DNA of 56,926 nucleotides from JBBQSU01 sp038234815 (GTDB taxonomy: Bacteria > Planctomycetota > Phycisphaerae > Tepidisphaerales > Tepidisphaeraceae), in assembly GCA_038234815.1 (NCBI GenBank), contig JBBQSU010000005.1, positions 1 to 56,926 on the forward strand, in the 5' to 3' direction. Positions 40,957-50,217 of the stretch are shown one piece after another. A program made the position numbers and the translations under genes. Under the pieces are notes generated by a model. The model ran no database searches. It saw only the letters and a program-made list of their open reading frames with translations, and was not told where the DNA came from. Position 1 is the first letter of the stretch. The number at the start of each line of letters is the position of its first letter.

Positions 40957-43900
40957 TCAGTCGCCATTACCGCCGCTGGTGATCCGGCCCGGCGCCGGTT
41001 CGGTCGCGATTTCGTCGTCGTGCGCGCGTTCCAGTTCGCCGGCGCCGGCATGGCCTTCGTAGTGGGCGGCGAAGAAGGGAATCCGGTTGAGGACTTTTTC
41101 CTGGAACACTTCCAGATAAAGGTAAATCACCGGGGTGACGAAGAGCGTGATGAGCTGGCTGACCAGCAGTCCGCCGACAATGACCAGGCCGAGCGGTCGC
41201 CGGCTGGCGCCGTCAGCGCCCCATCCCAGCGCGATCGGCACTGCGCCCATCACTGCAGCCAGCGTGGTCATCATGATCGGCCGAAACCGGTCGATGCTGG
41301 CTTCGTGGATCGATTCCTCAGCAGACTTGCCGGCGGCGATGCGCTGAATCGCAAAGTCGACGATCATGATGCCGTTTTTCTTGACGATACCCATGAGCAT
41401 GAATAACCCGATGAAGGCATAAAGTGACGCCTGCTCACGGAAAAGCCACAAGGTCAGCAGGCCACCCACCATCGCAGTGGGCAGCGTGCTTAGCACGGTG
41501 ATCGGGTGGACATAACTTTCGTACAGCACCGCCAGGATGACGTACATCACGAAGACCGCCAGCGCCATCAGGATGGTCAGGCTGCTGACCGTCTCGCGGA
41601 AGGTCAGGGCTTCACCCTGGAACTGCCCGCGGATGTGCGACGGCACCACTTCCTTGGCTATCTGCTCGATGTAATCGGTGGCGTCACCGATGGGCACCCC
41701 GGGCACCAGGTTGAAGTTGATGGTTACGCTCGTGAACTGGTTGAGGTGATTGACCGACTGTGCCCCGAGCGTTTCCTCCCAACTGGCCACCGCCGAGAGC
41801 GGAACCAGACTTTTGCCGTCGCCGGAGGTGACATACAGGCGCGTTAAATCCTGCGGGTGCATGCGATCGGTGGCTTGTGTTTCCAGGATCAACTGATACT
41901 GGTCTTGTGGTTTTTTGATGAGATAAACAAAGTTCTGGCTGTAGGCGTTGCGCAGAAGGGTTTCGATCTGCGTCGCGGTCACGCCGTAGGTGGCGGCCAC
42001 GTCGCGGTTGATGTTGATCTTAAGCTGCGGGGTGCGTTGGAACAGGTCGGACAGGATCGGCGGGGCAAACATCGTCCCCTGCTTGGCCGCCAGCTTGCCC
42101 ATCAGCGCATTGGCTGCTTTATATACTTCGCCGGGATTGATCCCGGAAAGCGAATACGAAAACTGCCCGGTCTGGTTGGCCGAAGCGCCAGTTGAAATCT
42201 GCAGCACGGGGTTGGGCTGCAGTCCGGGGATCGCGCCCACCACGCCCATGAAGATATTGGTTTTCAGGGCCGTCGTCAGGTCTTCAATGGTCGGATGTTC
42301 GATCGTCTTTTGCTTGCCGTCGGGTGTAAAAACAGTGATCGGCTTACGGTCGGCGGGTTCTTCGAGGAAGACCAACATGAAGGCATAGTTGGACGACAGG
42401 AATCGTGAAATTCCGCTGGCGGTGAAAGTCAGGCGCACGCCTTCGACCTTGTGAACCGCGTCCTCGGACTGCACCTGAAGATGCTTCATCTTTTCCGGCG
42501 ACGAGCCTTCCTGCCCGATGATGACCCCGCGGACAAACGAACTATCACCAATGGGCAGAAACGCCTTGGGCACGCGGATGAAGAGCAGCACCGTGCCCGC
42601 CAGGCACACCACCCAGATGACGGCAGACACCCAGCGATGTCTAAGGAAAAACCAGAGGGCGTTGCCGTAGACCCTGAGCACGCGGTGTTCAACCCCGCCG
42701 ATCACGCGCTCCACCCAGCTCTTCTTAGTACCCTTGCCGCGCTGGCCCAGCATCCGGGCGCACATGAGCGGAGTGAGCGTTAGTGACACCACCCCGCTGG
42801 CGAAGATGGCGATCACGATCGTGACGGCAAATTCACGGAAAATTCGCCCGACCAGCCCGCTCATGAAGACCAGGGGGAGGAAGACCGCGCCGAGACTGAG
42901 CGTCATAGAAACGATCGTGAAACTGATTTCCTTGGCGCTGTTGATGGCGGCGCGCATGGGCTGTTCGTGGAAATGCTCCATACGGCGCACGGTGTTTTCG
43001 AGAAACACGATGGCGTCGTCCACGAGAAATCCGATCGCCAGCGTCAGGGCCATGAGTGAGAGGTTATCGATGCTGTAGCCCAGCACGTACATGGCCAGGA
43101 ACGTGAGGAGCAAGGACAGGGGAAGGGCCACCACCGGGATGAGCGTGTCGGTCACACGGCCCAGGAAGAAGAAGATCACCAGCACGACCAGGACGAAGGC
43201 GATGTAAAGCGTTTCCTGCACGTCCTGAACGTTGGAGACGATGGACTGGGAGCGGTCGTAGATGAGGGTAAGGCTGACGGAAGCCGGCAATTGCGGCAGT
43301 ATCGTGGGGGCCAGGGCGCGCACCGATTGCGCGACGGCGACGGCGTTGGAACCGGCCTGCCGGAACACCGCCATCACCACGGTCGCCTTGGGCACCTCGC
43401 GTCCGCGCACCCAGAAGCGCATGTTGACGCGCTCGTCCTCCACGCTGTCGGTTGCCTTGGCCACGTCACGAAGATAAACCGGCGCGTTCTTGACGTTGCC
43501 GATGATGAGCTTGTTGTAGGCCTCGGCGCTATCAAGCTGGCCCTGCGGTTGAAGCAGGAACGTGCGATTGGGGCCGTCGAACTGGCCGGCGCCCTGGAAG
43601 GTGGTTCCCTGGCGGATGGCCTCGGCCAGGTTCGCCATCGTGAGACCCCGCGAGGCCAGCGCCGACGGATCGGCCTTGATCCGAATCGCCGATTTCGTGC
43701 CGTAAATCGCCACCTGGCTCACGCCATCGACGATGCTGATCCGCTGGCCCACCTGCGTATTGGCCAAGTCATAAATCTGGCCTTGCGTCATGCTGTCGCT
43801 GGTCAGCGCGATATACATGATCGGCTGGTCGTTGGGATTGTTCTTACTGAAAGTCGGTGGGGAGGGAAGGTCCTGGGGCAAGCTGCCACTGGCCCGGGAA

Positions 43901-44235
43901 ATGGCGGCCTGGATGTCGGTTGCGGCGGCGTCGATGCTCTTGGAAAGCGCAAACTGCACCGTCAACGAGCAATATCCCTGGGTGCTTTTGCTGGTAACAA
44001 GCTCGAGGCCAGGAATCTGCATGATCTGCCGTTCGAGCGGCGTGGCGATGGTGGCAGCGACCGTATCGGGACTGGCGCCGGGATAACCGCAGGCCACCTG
44101 GATGACCGGATAATCGACCGCAGGAAGGTCGTTCACCGGGAGCCGCATGTAGGCCAGCACACCGAATAAAATCGCCGAGGCCGTCAGCACTGCGGTCATG
44201 ACCGGACGACGGATGAAAAGTTCAGAAAGATTCAC
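40957..44235 (-). CDS. RND efflux transporter, inner-membrane pump (HAE1/AcrB-MdtC type)
   Basis: 1092 residues with the RND layout: TM1 near the start, a porter domain, TM2-6, a second porter domain and TM8-12. Signatures include FIRRPVMTAVLTASAILFG, GYPGASPDTVAATIATPLERQI, SIDNLSLMALTLAIGFLVDDAIVFLEN with the proton-path Asp, and DRFRPIMMTTLAAVMGAVPIALGWGADG near the end. It should export drugs or other amphiphiles with proton antiport as trimer, together with the upstream membrane fusion protein. The third component, an outer-membrane TolC-like channel, is not encoded nearby. Confidence 0.96.
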   Translation of the reverse strand: MNLSELFIRRPVMTAVLTASAILFGVLAYMRLPVNDLPAVDYPVIQVACGYPGASPDTVAATIATPLERQIMQIPGLELVTSKSTQGYCSLTVQFALSKSIDAAATDIQAAISRASGSLPQDLPSPPTFSKNNPNDQPIMYIALTSDSMTQGQIYDLANTQVGQRISIVDGVSQVAIYGTKSAIRIKADPSALASRGLTMANLAEAIRQGTTFQGAGQFDGPNRTFLLQPQGQLDSAEAYNKLIIGNVKNAPVYLRDVAKATDSVEDERVNMRFWVRGREVPKATVVMAVFRQAGSNAVAVAQSVRALAPTILPQLPASVSLTLIYDRSQSIVSNVQDVQETLYIAFVLVVLVIFFFLGRVTDTLIPVVALPLSLLLTFLAMYVLGYSIDNLSLMALTLAIGFLVDDAIVFLENTVRRMEHFHEQPMRAAINSAKEISFTIVSMTLSLGAVFLPLVFMSGLVGRIFREFAVTIVIAIFASGVVSLTLTPLMCARMLGQRGKGTKKSWVERVIGGVEHRVLRVYGNALWFFLRHRWVSAVIWVVCLAGTVLLFIRVPKAFLPIGDSSFVRGVIIGQEGSSPEKMKHLQVQSEDAVHKVEGVRLTFTASGISRFLSSNYAFMLVFLEEPADRKPITVFTPDGKQKTIEHPTIEDLTTALKTNIFMGVVGAIPGLQPNPVLQISTGASANQTGQFSYSLSGINPGEVYKAANALMGKLAAKQGTMFAPPILSDLFQRTPQLKININRDVAATYGVTATQIETLLRNAYSQNFVYLIKKPQDQYQLILETQATDRMHPQDLTRLYVTSGDGKSLVPLSAVASWEETLGAQSVNHLNQFTSVTINFNLVPGVPIGDATDYIEQIAKEVVPSHIRGQFQGEALTFRETVSSLTILMALAVFVMYVILAVLYESYVHPITVLSTLPTAMVGGLLTLWLFREQASLYAFIGLFMLMGIVKKNGIMIVDFAIQRIAAGKSAEESIHEASIDRFRPIMMTTLAAVMGAVPIALGWGADGASRRPLGLVIVGGLLVSQLITLFVTPVIYLYLEVFQEKVLNRIPFFAAHYEGHAGAGELERAHDDEIATEPAPGRITSGGNGD

Positions 44236-44328
44236 AGATACACCTTAATTGCCAATCGCTTACTAATTCGATCTGCGGGTAACAATAGACCCCGCCCGGA
44301 CGCTTCGCTTTTGTCAGCCACGGTCGCG

Positions 44329-45651
44329 CTATTTCGTAGCCGGCGCACCACCACCCGGGCCACGGGGACCGCCCGGAGGCGGACCATTGGGGATGACCAT
44401 CAGGTTGCCACCCGGGGCCACCAGCATCTGCCCGTCGGTCACGACCTGCTCGCCGGCCGCAATACCCGATTCAACCACCAGCATGTTGCCCTGCCGCTGG
44501 CCCGGACGAATGGGCCGCTGCTCGGCGGTCTGATCGGGCTTGACGACAAAGACGAACGGCCCGGCCTGACCGATCTGCTGGGCTTCAATGGGAATCAGCA
44601 CGGCATTTTGTTTGGTCGTCAGAATCAAACGGCAATTCACAAATTGCCCGGGCCAGAAATAATAGTCCGCATTAGGGAGAGTCGCCCGGAGGCGGATTGT
44701 GCCACTGCCGGCGGCCACGGCGTTGTCGAGAAACGTCAGTTCACCGACACGCGCGCCTGAACGCTTGGGCTGCGTGGTGGGCTGTGAGGTCGGCTTTGAT
44801 GTCGGCTTCTGCGCTGACGCCTGCCCCGAGTCGTCCGGCGCGCCAGCGGATTGCCCCAGCGCACTCAACATCGTTGGTGAATCGCCTGGCAGGTCCACTT
44901 CCACCTTCAAGCCCTTCTCCGGCGATTCCCCTTCATTCATCCCGCGATCGGCCAGAAATTTACGCACGGTCCCCAGGTCGTTTTCAGTCACCGTGAATTC
45001 CGCGTAGATCGGGTCAAGTCGTTGGATCAGCAGCAGAGGAAGATCATTGGCCTTGAGGATGTTCCCCGGGACGATGAGCCGCGCGCCGGCCCGGCCGTCG
45101 ATGGGAGCGTAAATTTTCGTGTATTCCAGATTGAGTTGCGCCGACTGCAGGGCCGCTTCAGCCGATTCGCGCCGGGCGTCGGAGATCGCCACGGCGTTCT
45201 GCTTCTGGTCGATCTCCTGCTGACTGATGGCCGCGGTGCCCTTGAGTCCTTCGATGCGCGTGTATTCGCTTTTGGACAGACCGAGTTCGGCATTGGCCTG
45301 GGTGAGCGCGCTCTTGGCGACGGCAAGCGTGGCCTCAAACGGCCTGGGGTCGATCTCGAACAGCAACTGCCCCTTCTTCACGTCGGCGCCGTCTTGAATG
45401 TGGGCCTTAAGCAGCTTGCCCCCCACCTGCGGGACGATCGACACGCTGTCGATTGAGACGATCTTGCCGATTTCGTCGAGGTAGAGGGGAACGTCACGAG
45501 TAAGGGCCGCCACGGCGCGCACGGCCGCGGGGGGACGCGCCGGCGGGGCGCCCGATGCGCCTGCAGTGGCATCACGCTTGCATCCGGTCACGAAGAGGGA
45601 GGCACCGAGCAGCATCACGCCGCCGGTCTTAAGGCCTGTGGATCGAAACAT
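44329..45651 (-). CDS. RND efflux membrane fusion protein (HlyD/AcrA-like lipoprotein)
   Basis: 440 residues from the ATG at 45651, with AAGGA upstream (a TTG at 45669 is less likely). A signal with lipobox FVTGC anchors it. The order is barrel-sandwich (VPQVGGKLLKAHIQDGADVKKGQLLFEIDP), alpha-hairpin (AKSALTQANAELGLSKSEYTRIEGL) and a beta-barrel. The barrel domain has an inserted linker of Ser/Thr/Lys/Pro-Gln repeats (KPTSKPTSQPTTQPK, about residues 285-300). The C-terminus is Gly/Pro-rich. It couples the RND pump gene, which starts 93 bp downstream, to an outer-membrane channel. Confidence 0.94.
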   Translation of the reverse strand: MFRSTGLKTGGVMLLGASLFVTGCKRDATAGASGAPPARPPAAVRAVAALTRDVPLYLDEIGKIVSIDSVSIVPQVGGKLLKAHIQDGADVKKGQLLFEIDPRPFEATLAVAKSALTQANAELGLSKSEYTRIEGLKGTAAISQQEIDQKQNAVAISDARRESAEAALQSAQLNLEYTKIYAPIDGRAGARLIVPGNILKANDLPLLLIQRLDPIYAEFTVTENDLGTVRKFLADRGMNEGESPEKGLKVEVDLPGDSPTMLSALGQSAGAPDDSGQASAQKPTSKPTSQPTTQPKRSGARVGELTFLDNAVAAGSGTIRLRATLPNADYYFWPGQFVNCRLILTTKQNAVLIPIEAQQIGQAGPFVFVVKPDQTAEQRPIRPGQRQGNMLVVESGIAAGEQVVTDGQMLVAPGGNLMVIPNGPPPGGPRGPGGGAPATK

Positions 45652-45680
45652 ATCGAGCTTTCCTTGCAAACAAATTGGGG

Positions 45681-46292
45681 TTAAATCTTTCCTGCCCTGC
45701 GGACGGCATCAGCCGAAGCCAGATGATCCACATCACGGGTCATAGTTTCAAGCCTGCGGATGACGCCAGCGCGCAATTCGCCTTGCGGGACGGGCAAACC
45801 GAGCAGCGTCGAGAGGCACATCCCGTCGATGGCCAATCGCACGATCGTCGCGGTGACAGGATCGATCCCGTCATTTTCAAGCCGCGCCTGCCAGCCGACG
45901 ATCCGCTGACGCCAAGGATCGGCCAACTGCGGATCCGTTCCCACCGCAGCCAGAAGTGCCATGTGAATCGGCAATTCAGAAGGATCGCAGGGTTCGACGC
46001 GCGTTTGCAGATACGACCGCGTAAATGCGCCGGGTTCGAGCGGCGTGTTTTTAACCATCGCGCTTTGCCGGTTTTCAAAGTCGGTGGCATGGTCTTCGAC
46101 GATCGCATTGATAAGGGCAGATTTGCTCCGAAAATGGTAGAGCAATCCCCCTTTACTCACGCCGGCCTCGCGGGCCACGGCATCGAGCGTGAGGCTGGCC
46201 ACGCCGTCGCGCGCCACCACCTGTTCGGCCGCAGCCAGAATCCTGCTTTGTACGCTCGGGAGATCGGAAATTGCCAATTTGGGCTTCTTCAT
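45681..46292 (-). CDS. TetR-family repressor of the efflux operon
   Basis: 203 residues from the ATG at 46292 (longer reading frame extends upstream without a ribosome binding site). The HTH is at about 15-60: SRILAAAEQVVARDGVASLTLDAVAREAGVSKGGLLYHFRSKSALI, a clear TetR_N domain. The C-terminal part (about 75-200) is a helical ligand-binding domain of the TetR_C_6 kind (TIVRLAIDGMCLSTLLG). A 14-bp palindrome, ACCGTC-TG-GACGGT, lies 19 bp upstream (46311-46324). It is transcribed toward the membrane fusion protein gene, which starts 30 bp after its stop, so the three genes are likely one operon under its own control. Confidence 0.92.
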   Translation of the reverse strand: MKKPKLAISDLPSVQSRILAAAEQVVARDGVASLTLDAVAREAGVSKGGLLYHFRSKSALINAIVEDHATDFENRQSAMVKNTPLEPGAFTRSYLQTRVEPCDPSELPIHMALLAAVGTDPQLADPWRQRIVGWQARLENDGIDPVTATIVRLAIDGMCLSTLLGLPVPQGELRAGVIRRLETMTRDVDHLASADAVRRAGKI

Positions 46293-46306
46293 GGACAGTT
46301 CCGCAA

Positions 46307-46328
46307 GTATACCGTCTGGACGGTACAC
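46307..46328. promoter_or_regulatory. TetR-type operator palindrome
   Basis: GTAT-ACCGTC-TG-GACGGT-ACAC has perfect 7-bp arms (TACCGTC/GACGGTA) around TG. Palindromes of this form are typical of TetR/AcrR family operators. Its position before the TetR start codon suggests autoregulation of the TetR-MFP-RND operon. Confidence 0.8.
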
Positions 46329-46459
46329 TTCCACTTCAGGTCTTGGCTTGTCTATAAACCCTGCATCTATCGGGGAATATGATTTGCCAAAATTTTTGAA
46401 AGCCGATGCGATCAACCAGGATGTTGCCGTGGATGGGTTTACGAGTAAAGTCTTGAGCC

Positions 46460-47386
46460 ATGCCCAAGCCGGTGATCGCATTGGTGGGAAGCGATGCCTT
46501 CCTTCAGTCTGAAAAGCTGGGGGAGATTCTCGAAACAATGGGCAAGGGCGTCAACCGCATTGATTTCGATGGCGAACGCGCCCAGCTTGCCGAAATCTTC
46601 GACGAACTCCGCAGTTTCACCATGTTTGGCGGGGCCAAGCTCGTCGTCATCACCGCGGCCGACGAACTGCTCAAGCGTTTCCGCGAGCAACTGGAAACCT
46701 ACGTCGCGGCACCATCGGACAGCGCCACCCTCGTCTTGCGCCTCAATGCCCTGCCGGGGACTCAGAGAATCCACAAGCTCATCACCAAGCACGGGGAAAT
46801 CATAGCCTGCGCCCCGCCCGGTGCGCGCGAACTGCCCGAATGGATCGTGACTCGGGCCAAGAAAGCCCATCGCGTGACGATCGCGCCCGATGCGGCACGA
46901 ACGCTGGCCGAACTCATCGGCGCTGACATGGGACGACTCGACAGCGAACTGGCCAAGCTCACGCTTCAAGGCGACGGCAAGGCCATCGACGCCAAGGCGG
47001 TCTCCGGCAACGTCGTTTTTCAACGCGAACAGGAAATGTGGGAAATGACCAACGCGCTGGCCGCCGGCCAGCCGGCAGAAGCGATCAGGCGCTGGCGGCA
47101 GCTCATCCAAGGCGATTCCTCCACCGAATTTCGCGCTGTCACCTGGTTAACGATGTGGCTGGAAGACGTTCGGGCGGTCGTCAGCAAGGAAGATACCGGA
47201 AAACTCTCTTGGCGGTATAAGGACCGGTTTCCACAATTCCTGCAAAGCGCGCGGGCTATGGGCGAAGCCGGCCTGCGCCGGGCGGTGGACCTGCTGACCG
47301 AAATCGACAAGCAGAGCAAATCCGGCATTGGTGACGCCGCCGCCAACGTCGAACGCTTCATCATCACCATGACTAACATGACGTAG
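46460..47386 (+). CDS. holA: DNA polymerase III delta subunit (HolA)
   Basis: 308 residues with the HolA architecture: a divergent AAA+ N-terminal part (VIALVGSDAFLQSEKL, then RSFTMFGGAKLVVITAAD, LETYVAAPSDSATLVL) and C-terminal helical collar domain (FQREQEMWEMTNALAAGQPAEAIRRWRQLIQGD). The absence of a Walker A motif is normal for delta, which opens the sliding clamp within the clamp loader. It is divergent from the TetR gene, with the operator palindrome about 130 bp upstream of its start. Confidence 0.88.
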   Translation: MPKPVIALVGSDAFLQSEKLGEILETMGKGVNRIDFDGERAQLAEIFDELRSFTMFGGAKLVVITAADELLKRFREQLETYVAAPSDSATLVLRLNALPGTQRIHKLITKHGEIIACAPPGARELPEWIVTRAKKAHRVTIAPDAARTLAELIGADMGRLDSELAKLTLQGDGKAIDAKAVSGNVVFQREQEMWEMTNALAAGQPAEAIRRWRQLIQGDSSTEFRAVTWLTMWLEDVRAVVSKEDTGKLSWRYKDRFPQFLQSARAMGEAGLRRAVDLLTEIDKQSKSGIGDAAANVERFIITMTNMT

Positions 47387-47469
47387 AAGGGTCGAGAGTG
47401 CGCAGAATGCGCGGGCAATCGGAATCAGGCGAGCCGTTGTATACGGACTCATCATGGGAGGACGACTGA

Positions 47470-48417
47470 ATGAAGAAGAAGACCGGAAATCGTTTGGTGC
47501 GCGTGGGAATTACCCAGATGACGTGCGTGGAAGAGCCGAAGGTCAACCGCGTCAACCAGGTGCGTTTGGCCGATCAGGCGGGGAGGCAGGGCGCGCGTAT
47601 TATCTGCACGCAGGAGATGTTCACGTCACAGTATTTCTGCCAGGTCGAAGACCACCGGTTTTTCGCTCTGGCAGAAACTATCCCCGGCCCCAGCACCGAC
47701 GCCTTGGGAAAAATCGCCCGCAAACACAAGGCGGTCATCGTTGCGTCACTATTTGAGAAGCGCGCCAGCGGCCTCTATCACAACACCGCAGCCATCATCG
47801 AAGCCGACGGATCGATCAAGGGGATTTATCGCAAGATGCACATTCCCGATGACCCGCTTTATTACGAGAAATTTTACTTCACCCCCGGGGATGCCACCGA
47901 CGCCGACGGCCAACCGGGCTTTAGAGCCTGGGACACGACACAAGGCAAGATCGGCGTGCTAATCTGCTGGGACCAGTGGTATCCCGAAGCGGCAAGGCTG
48001 ACCGCGTTGCAAGGGGCCGAAATCCTCTTTTACCCCACCGCCATCGGCTGGCATCCCCGCGAAAAGGAACTTTATGGCAAGGCCCAGCACGAAAGCTGGG
48101 AAATGATTCAGCGGAGCCACGCCATCGCCAATGGCTGCTACGTCTGCGCGCCCAACCGCATCGGCATCGAAAAAATCCGCAACGCCGACGGTGGATACGT
48201 CAGCGAGGATGGCATCCAGTTCTGGGGGCAGTCGTTCGTCGCCTCGCCGAACGGCCAGGTCGCCAGCAGGGCTTCGGTGGATGCCGAGGAAGTGCTCGTC
48301 GTCGATTGCGATCTTGACGAAGTTGAATTCAGCCGCACGCACTGGCCATTCCTGCGCGATCGCAGGGTCGATGCCTACGGCAATCTCACCCGGCGCTTTA
48401 TCGACCCGGCCCGATAG
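47470..48417 (+). CDS. aguB: Carbon-nitrogen hydrolase, N-carbamoylputrescine amidase-like
   Basis: 315 residues. GGAGGACGACTGA precedes the ATG at 47470. The nitrilase triad is visible: Glu49 in IICTQEMF, Lys122 in YRKMHIPDDPLYYEK and Cys166 in LICWDQWYPEAARL. MHIPDDP and FYFTPGD, LFYPTAIGWHP and HESWEMIQRSHAIANGCYVC are the features of N-carbamoylputrescine amidases, which release putrescine, CO2 and ammonia during polyamine synthesis from agmatine. An agmatine deiminase is not adjacent, so the substrate is inferred from similarity. Confidence 0.92.
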   Translation: MKKKTGNRLVRVGITQMTCVEEPKVNRVNQVRLADQAGRQGARIICTQEMFTSQYFCQVEDHRFFALAETIPGPSTDALGKIARKHKAVIVASLFEKRASGLYHNTAAIIEADGSIKGIYRKMHIPDDPLYYEKFYFTPGDATDADGQPGFRAWDTTQGKIGVLICWDQWYPEAARLTALQGAEILFYPTAIGWHPREKELYGKAQHESWEMIQRSHAIANGCYVCAPNRIGIEKIRNADGGYVSEDGIQFWGQSFVASPNGQVASRASVDAEEVLVVDCDLDEVEFSRTHWPFLRDRRVDAYGNLTRRFIDPAR

Positions 48418-48444
48418 ACCCTGCAAACCAGCGCCCGAAATGCG

Positions 48445-49017
48445 TTAGAACGCATTAAGCAGCACGCGCACCACACGCGTCAGCCCGCTCTTGGCATTGC
48501 CGATGAACTGCTGAAAAATCTTGTTGGTGACGGTCATGAATTCCAGCATCCCTGCCAGTCGCTCCTGAGTGGCTTGCACGTCCGGCCGGCGGGCGGCCAC
48601 TTTGCCCAATGTCGTCGCCGCCAGCATCTGCTGACATTGCTTGATCGTCTCCAGCACCGGGTCCATCTCGCGACGCTTACGCTCGGCGGCGATGATCGAA
48701 AACATCTCCCACACGTCGCCAAGGCTCTCAAAATACTCCCGCCGCTCGCCCCGCCGGTGCATCCTGCGGATGATGGCCCAGTCGCACAGTGCGCGCAGGC
48801 TCATGCTGGCATTACCGCGAGAGATGTTCAGCCGCTCCATCACGTCGTCCGTACATTGCGGCTGAGCGACGATAAACAGCAGGGCATGGATCTCCGCCAT
48901 CGTGCGGTTAATCCCCCAGGTCGCGCCCATTTCGCCCCACCGGCGGATGAACAAATCCTGCGCGACGCGCAACTGCGTTACAACCCCCGCCTGTGGCGCT
49001 GACAGTGTGGCCGACAT
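48445..49017 (-). CDS. GbsR/MarR-family transcriptional regulator
   Basis: 190 residues from the ATG at 49017 with AAGGAAG upstream; the ATG at 49056 in frame is less likely. The fold is a winged HTH of the GbsR kind: WGEMGATWGINRTMAEIHALLFI, then PQCTDDVMERLNISRGNASMSLRALCDWAIIRRMHRRGERREYF, where the HTH and wing lie. A helical C-terminal part (about 105-190) mediates dimerisation. The palindrome TTTCAGTAAGTACTGAAA overlaps the ribosome binding site, so this gene probably represses itself. Relatives control choline/osmoprotectant or polysaccharide genes. The neighbouring sugar-nucleotide genes on the same strand lie upstream of it? No: it lies downstream of them with the decarboxylase gene ending 89 bp before its start. 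Confidence 0.87.
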   Translation of the reverse strand: MSATLSAPQAGVVTQLRVAQDLFIRRWGEMGATWGINRTMAEIHALLFIVAQPQCTDDVMERLNISRGNASMSLRALCDWAIIRRMHRRGERREYFESLGDVWEMFSIIAAERKRREMDPVLETIKQCQQMLAATTLGKVAARRPDVQATQERLAGMLEFMTVTNKIFQQFIGNAKSGLTRVVRVLLNAF

Positions 49018-49026
49018 CGCTCTTCC

Positions 49027-49044
49027 TTTCAGTAAGTACTGAAA
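49027..49044. promoter_or_regulatory. Palindromic operator overlapping a ribosome binding site
   Basis: TTTCAGTA-AG-TACTGAAA has perfect 8-bp arms. It lies 10-27 bases upstream of the GbsR-like start codon and touches the AAGGAAG ribosome binding site. Binding here by the encoded regulator would block its own transcription or translation. Confidence 0.75.
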
Positions 49045-49105
49045 CATTGTTGCCAATCCTATGGCCTAAAACAAGTTTCAATACCATTGAAAGCAGTGAA
49101 AGTGC

Positions 49106-50119
49106 CTACGCCTTCTTCGTAAACATGTCGGTATTCTTGTGCGCGTCGTGGCTGGTCGGCTTGCGATACTGGCTTAAATCGATGCTCTTGAAGTATTCGA
49201 TCGTCTTCTTCAATCCTTCGGCCAACGGAATCTTCGGTTCCCATTTCAGGTGCTTCTTCGCCAGGTCGATATTCGGCCGCCTTTGGCTGGGATCGTCCGC
49301 GGGACGTGGCAGGTGCGTAATCTTCACCTTCGCGCCGGTCAGTTCGATCACCTTCTCGGCCAGCTCCAGCATGGTGAATTCGCCGGGATTGCCAAGATTG
49401 ACCGGGCCGACAAAATCGTCCGGGCCTTGCATCATGGCCACGATGCCGTCCACAAGATCATCGCGATAGCAGAAACTGCGCGTCTGGCTGCCGTCGCCGT
49501 AAATGGTCAAATCCTGCCCGGTGATCGCCTGCACGATGAAGTTGCTGACCACACGACCGTCATAAGGGTGCATCCGCGGGCCGTAGGTGTTGAAGATGCG
49601 AATGACCCGGATGTTCACCCCGTTCTGACGGTAATAGTCAAAAAAGAGCGTCTCGGCCGCGCGCTTGCCTTCGTCATAACAACTGCGGATGCCGATGGGA
49701 TTGACGTTGCCCCAATAGTCTTCGGTCTGCGGATGGATTTTCGGCTCGCCATACACCTCGCTGGTGCTGGCCTGCAAAATTTTGGCTCGCACTCTTTTTG
49801 CCAGTCCCAGCATGTTGATCGCGCCCATCACGCTGGTCTTCATTGTCTTGACGGGATTGTATTGATAATGAGGCGGCGAAGCCGGGCAGGCCATGTTGTA
49901 GATTTCGTCCACTTCCAGCAGGATCGGATGCACGATGTCGTGCCGGATCAACTCAAAGTTGGGCTTGCCCAGCAGATGCACCACGTTGCTCTTCTGACTG
50001 GTGAAGAAGTTGTCCAGGCAGATGACGTCGTGCCCCTCGGCGACAAACCGATCGCAGAGGTGAGACCCGAGAAAACCGGCCCCGCCGGTCACAAGAATGC
50101 GCTTAAGCGTGCTGGACAT
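49106..50119 (-). CDS. uxs: UDP-glucuronate decarboxylase (UDP-xylose synthase)
   Basis: 337 residues. Extended SDR with VTGGAGFLGSHL at the N-terminus, catalytic Tyr/Lys in CYDEGKR, STSEVYGEP with the Ser/Thr and the family motif YWGNVNPIGIRSCYDEGK. PRMHPYDGRVVSNF and YGDGSQTRSFCYRDDLVDG also fit. The enzyme decarboxylates UDP-glucuronate to UDP-xylose with bound NAD+. It sits before a paralogous gene and a GT2 glycosyltransferase, all on the minus strand, suggesting a role in surface polysaccharide. Confidence 0.93.
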   Translation of the reverse strand: MSSTLKRILVTGGAGFLGSHLCDRFVAEGHDVICLDNFFTSQKSNVVHLLGKPNFELIRHDIVHPILLEVDEIYNMACPASPPHYQYNPVKTMKTSVMGAINMLGLAKRVRAKILQASTSEVYGEPKIHPQTEDYWGNVNPIGIRSCYDEGKRAAETLFFDYYRQNGVNIRVIRIFNTYGPRMHPYDGRVVSNFIVQAITGQDLTIYGDGSQTRSFCYRDDLVDGIVAMMQGPDDFVGPVNLGNPGEFTMLELAEKVIELTGAKVKITHLPRPADDPSQRRPNIDLAKKHLKWEPKIPLAEGLKKTIEYFKSIDLSQYRKPTSHDAHKNTDMFTKKA

Positions 50120-50217
50120 GCCGTTTAATTCCCTGTTCTGAAAAACACCCGTTTAATCCCCGCCGAACCGCTTGCCATTCCCCCATTTACCTTAACAGAC
50201 GTCCACGCGCGCGTCGC

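Noticed and set aside
49250..50128. Plus-strand open frame over the UDP-xylose synthase gene
   Set aside because: Shadow; the minus-strand protein has complete family motifs.
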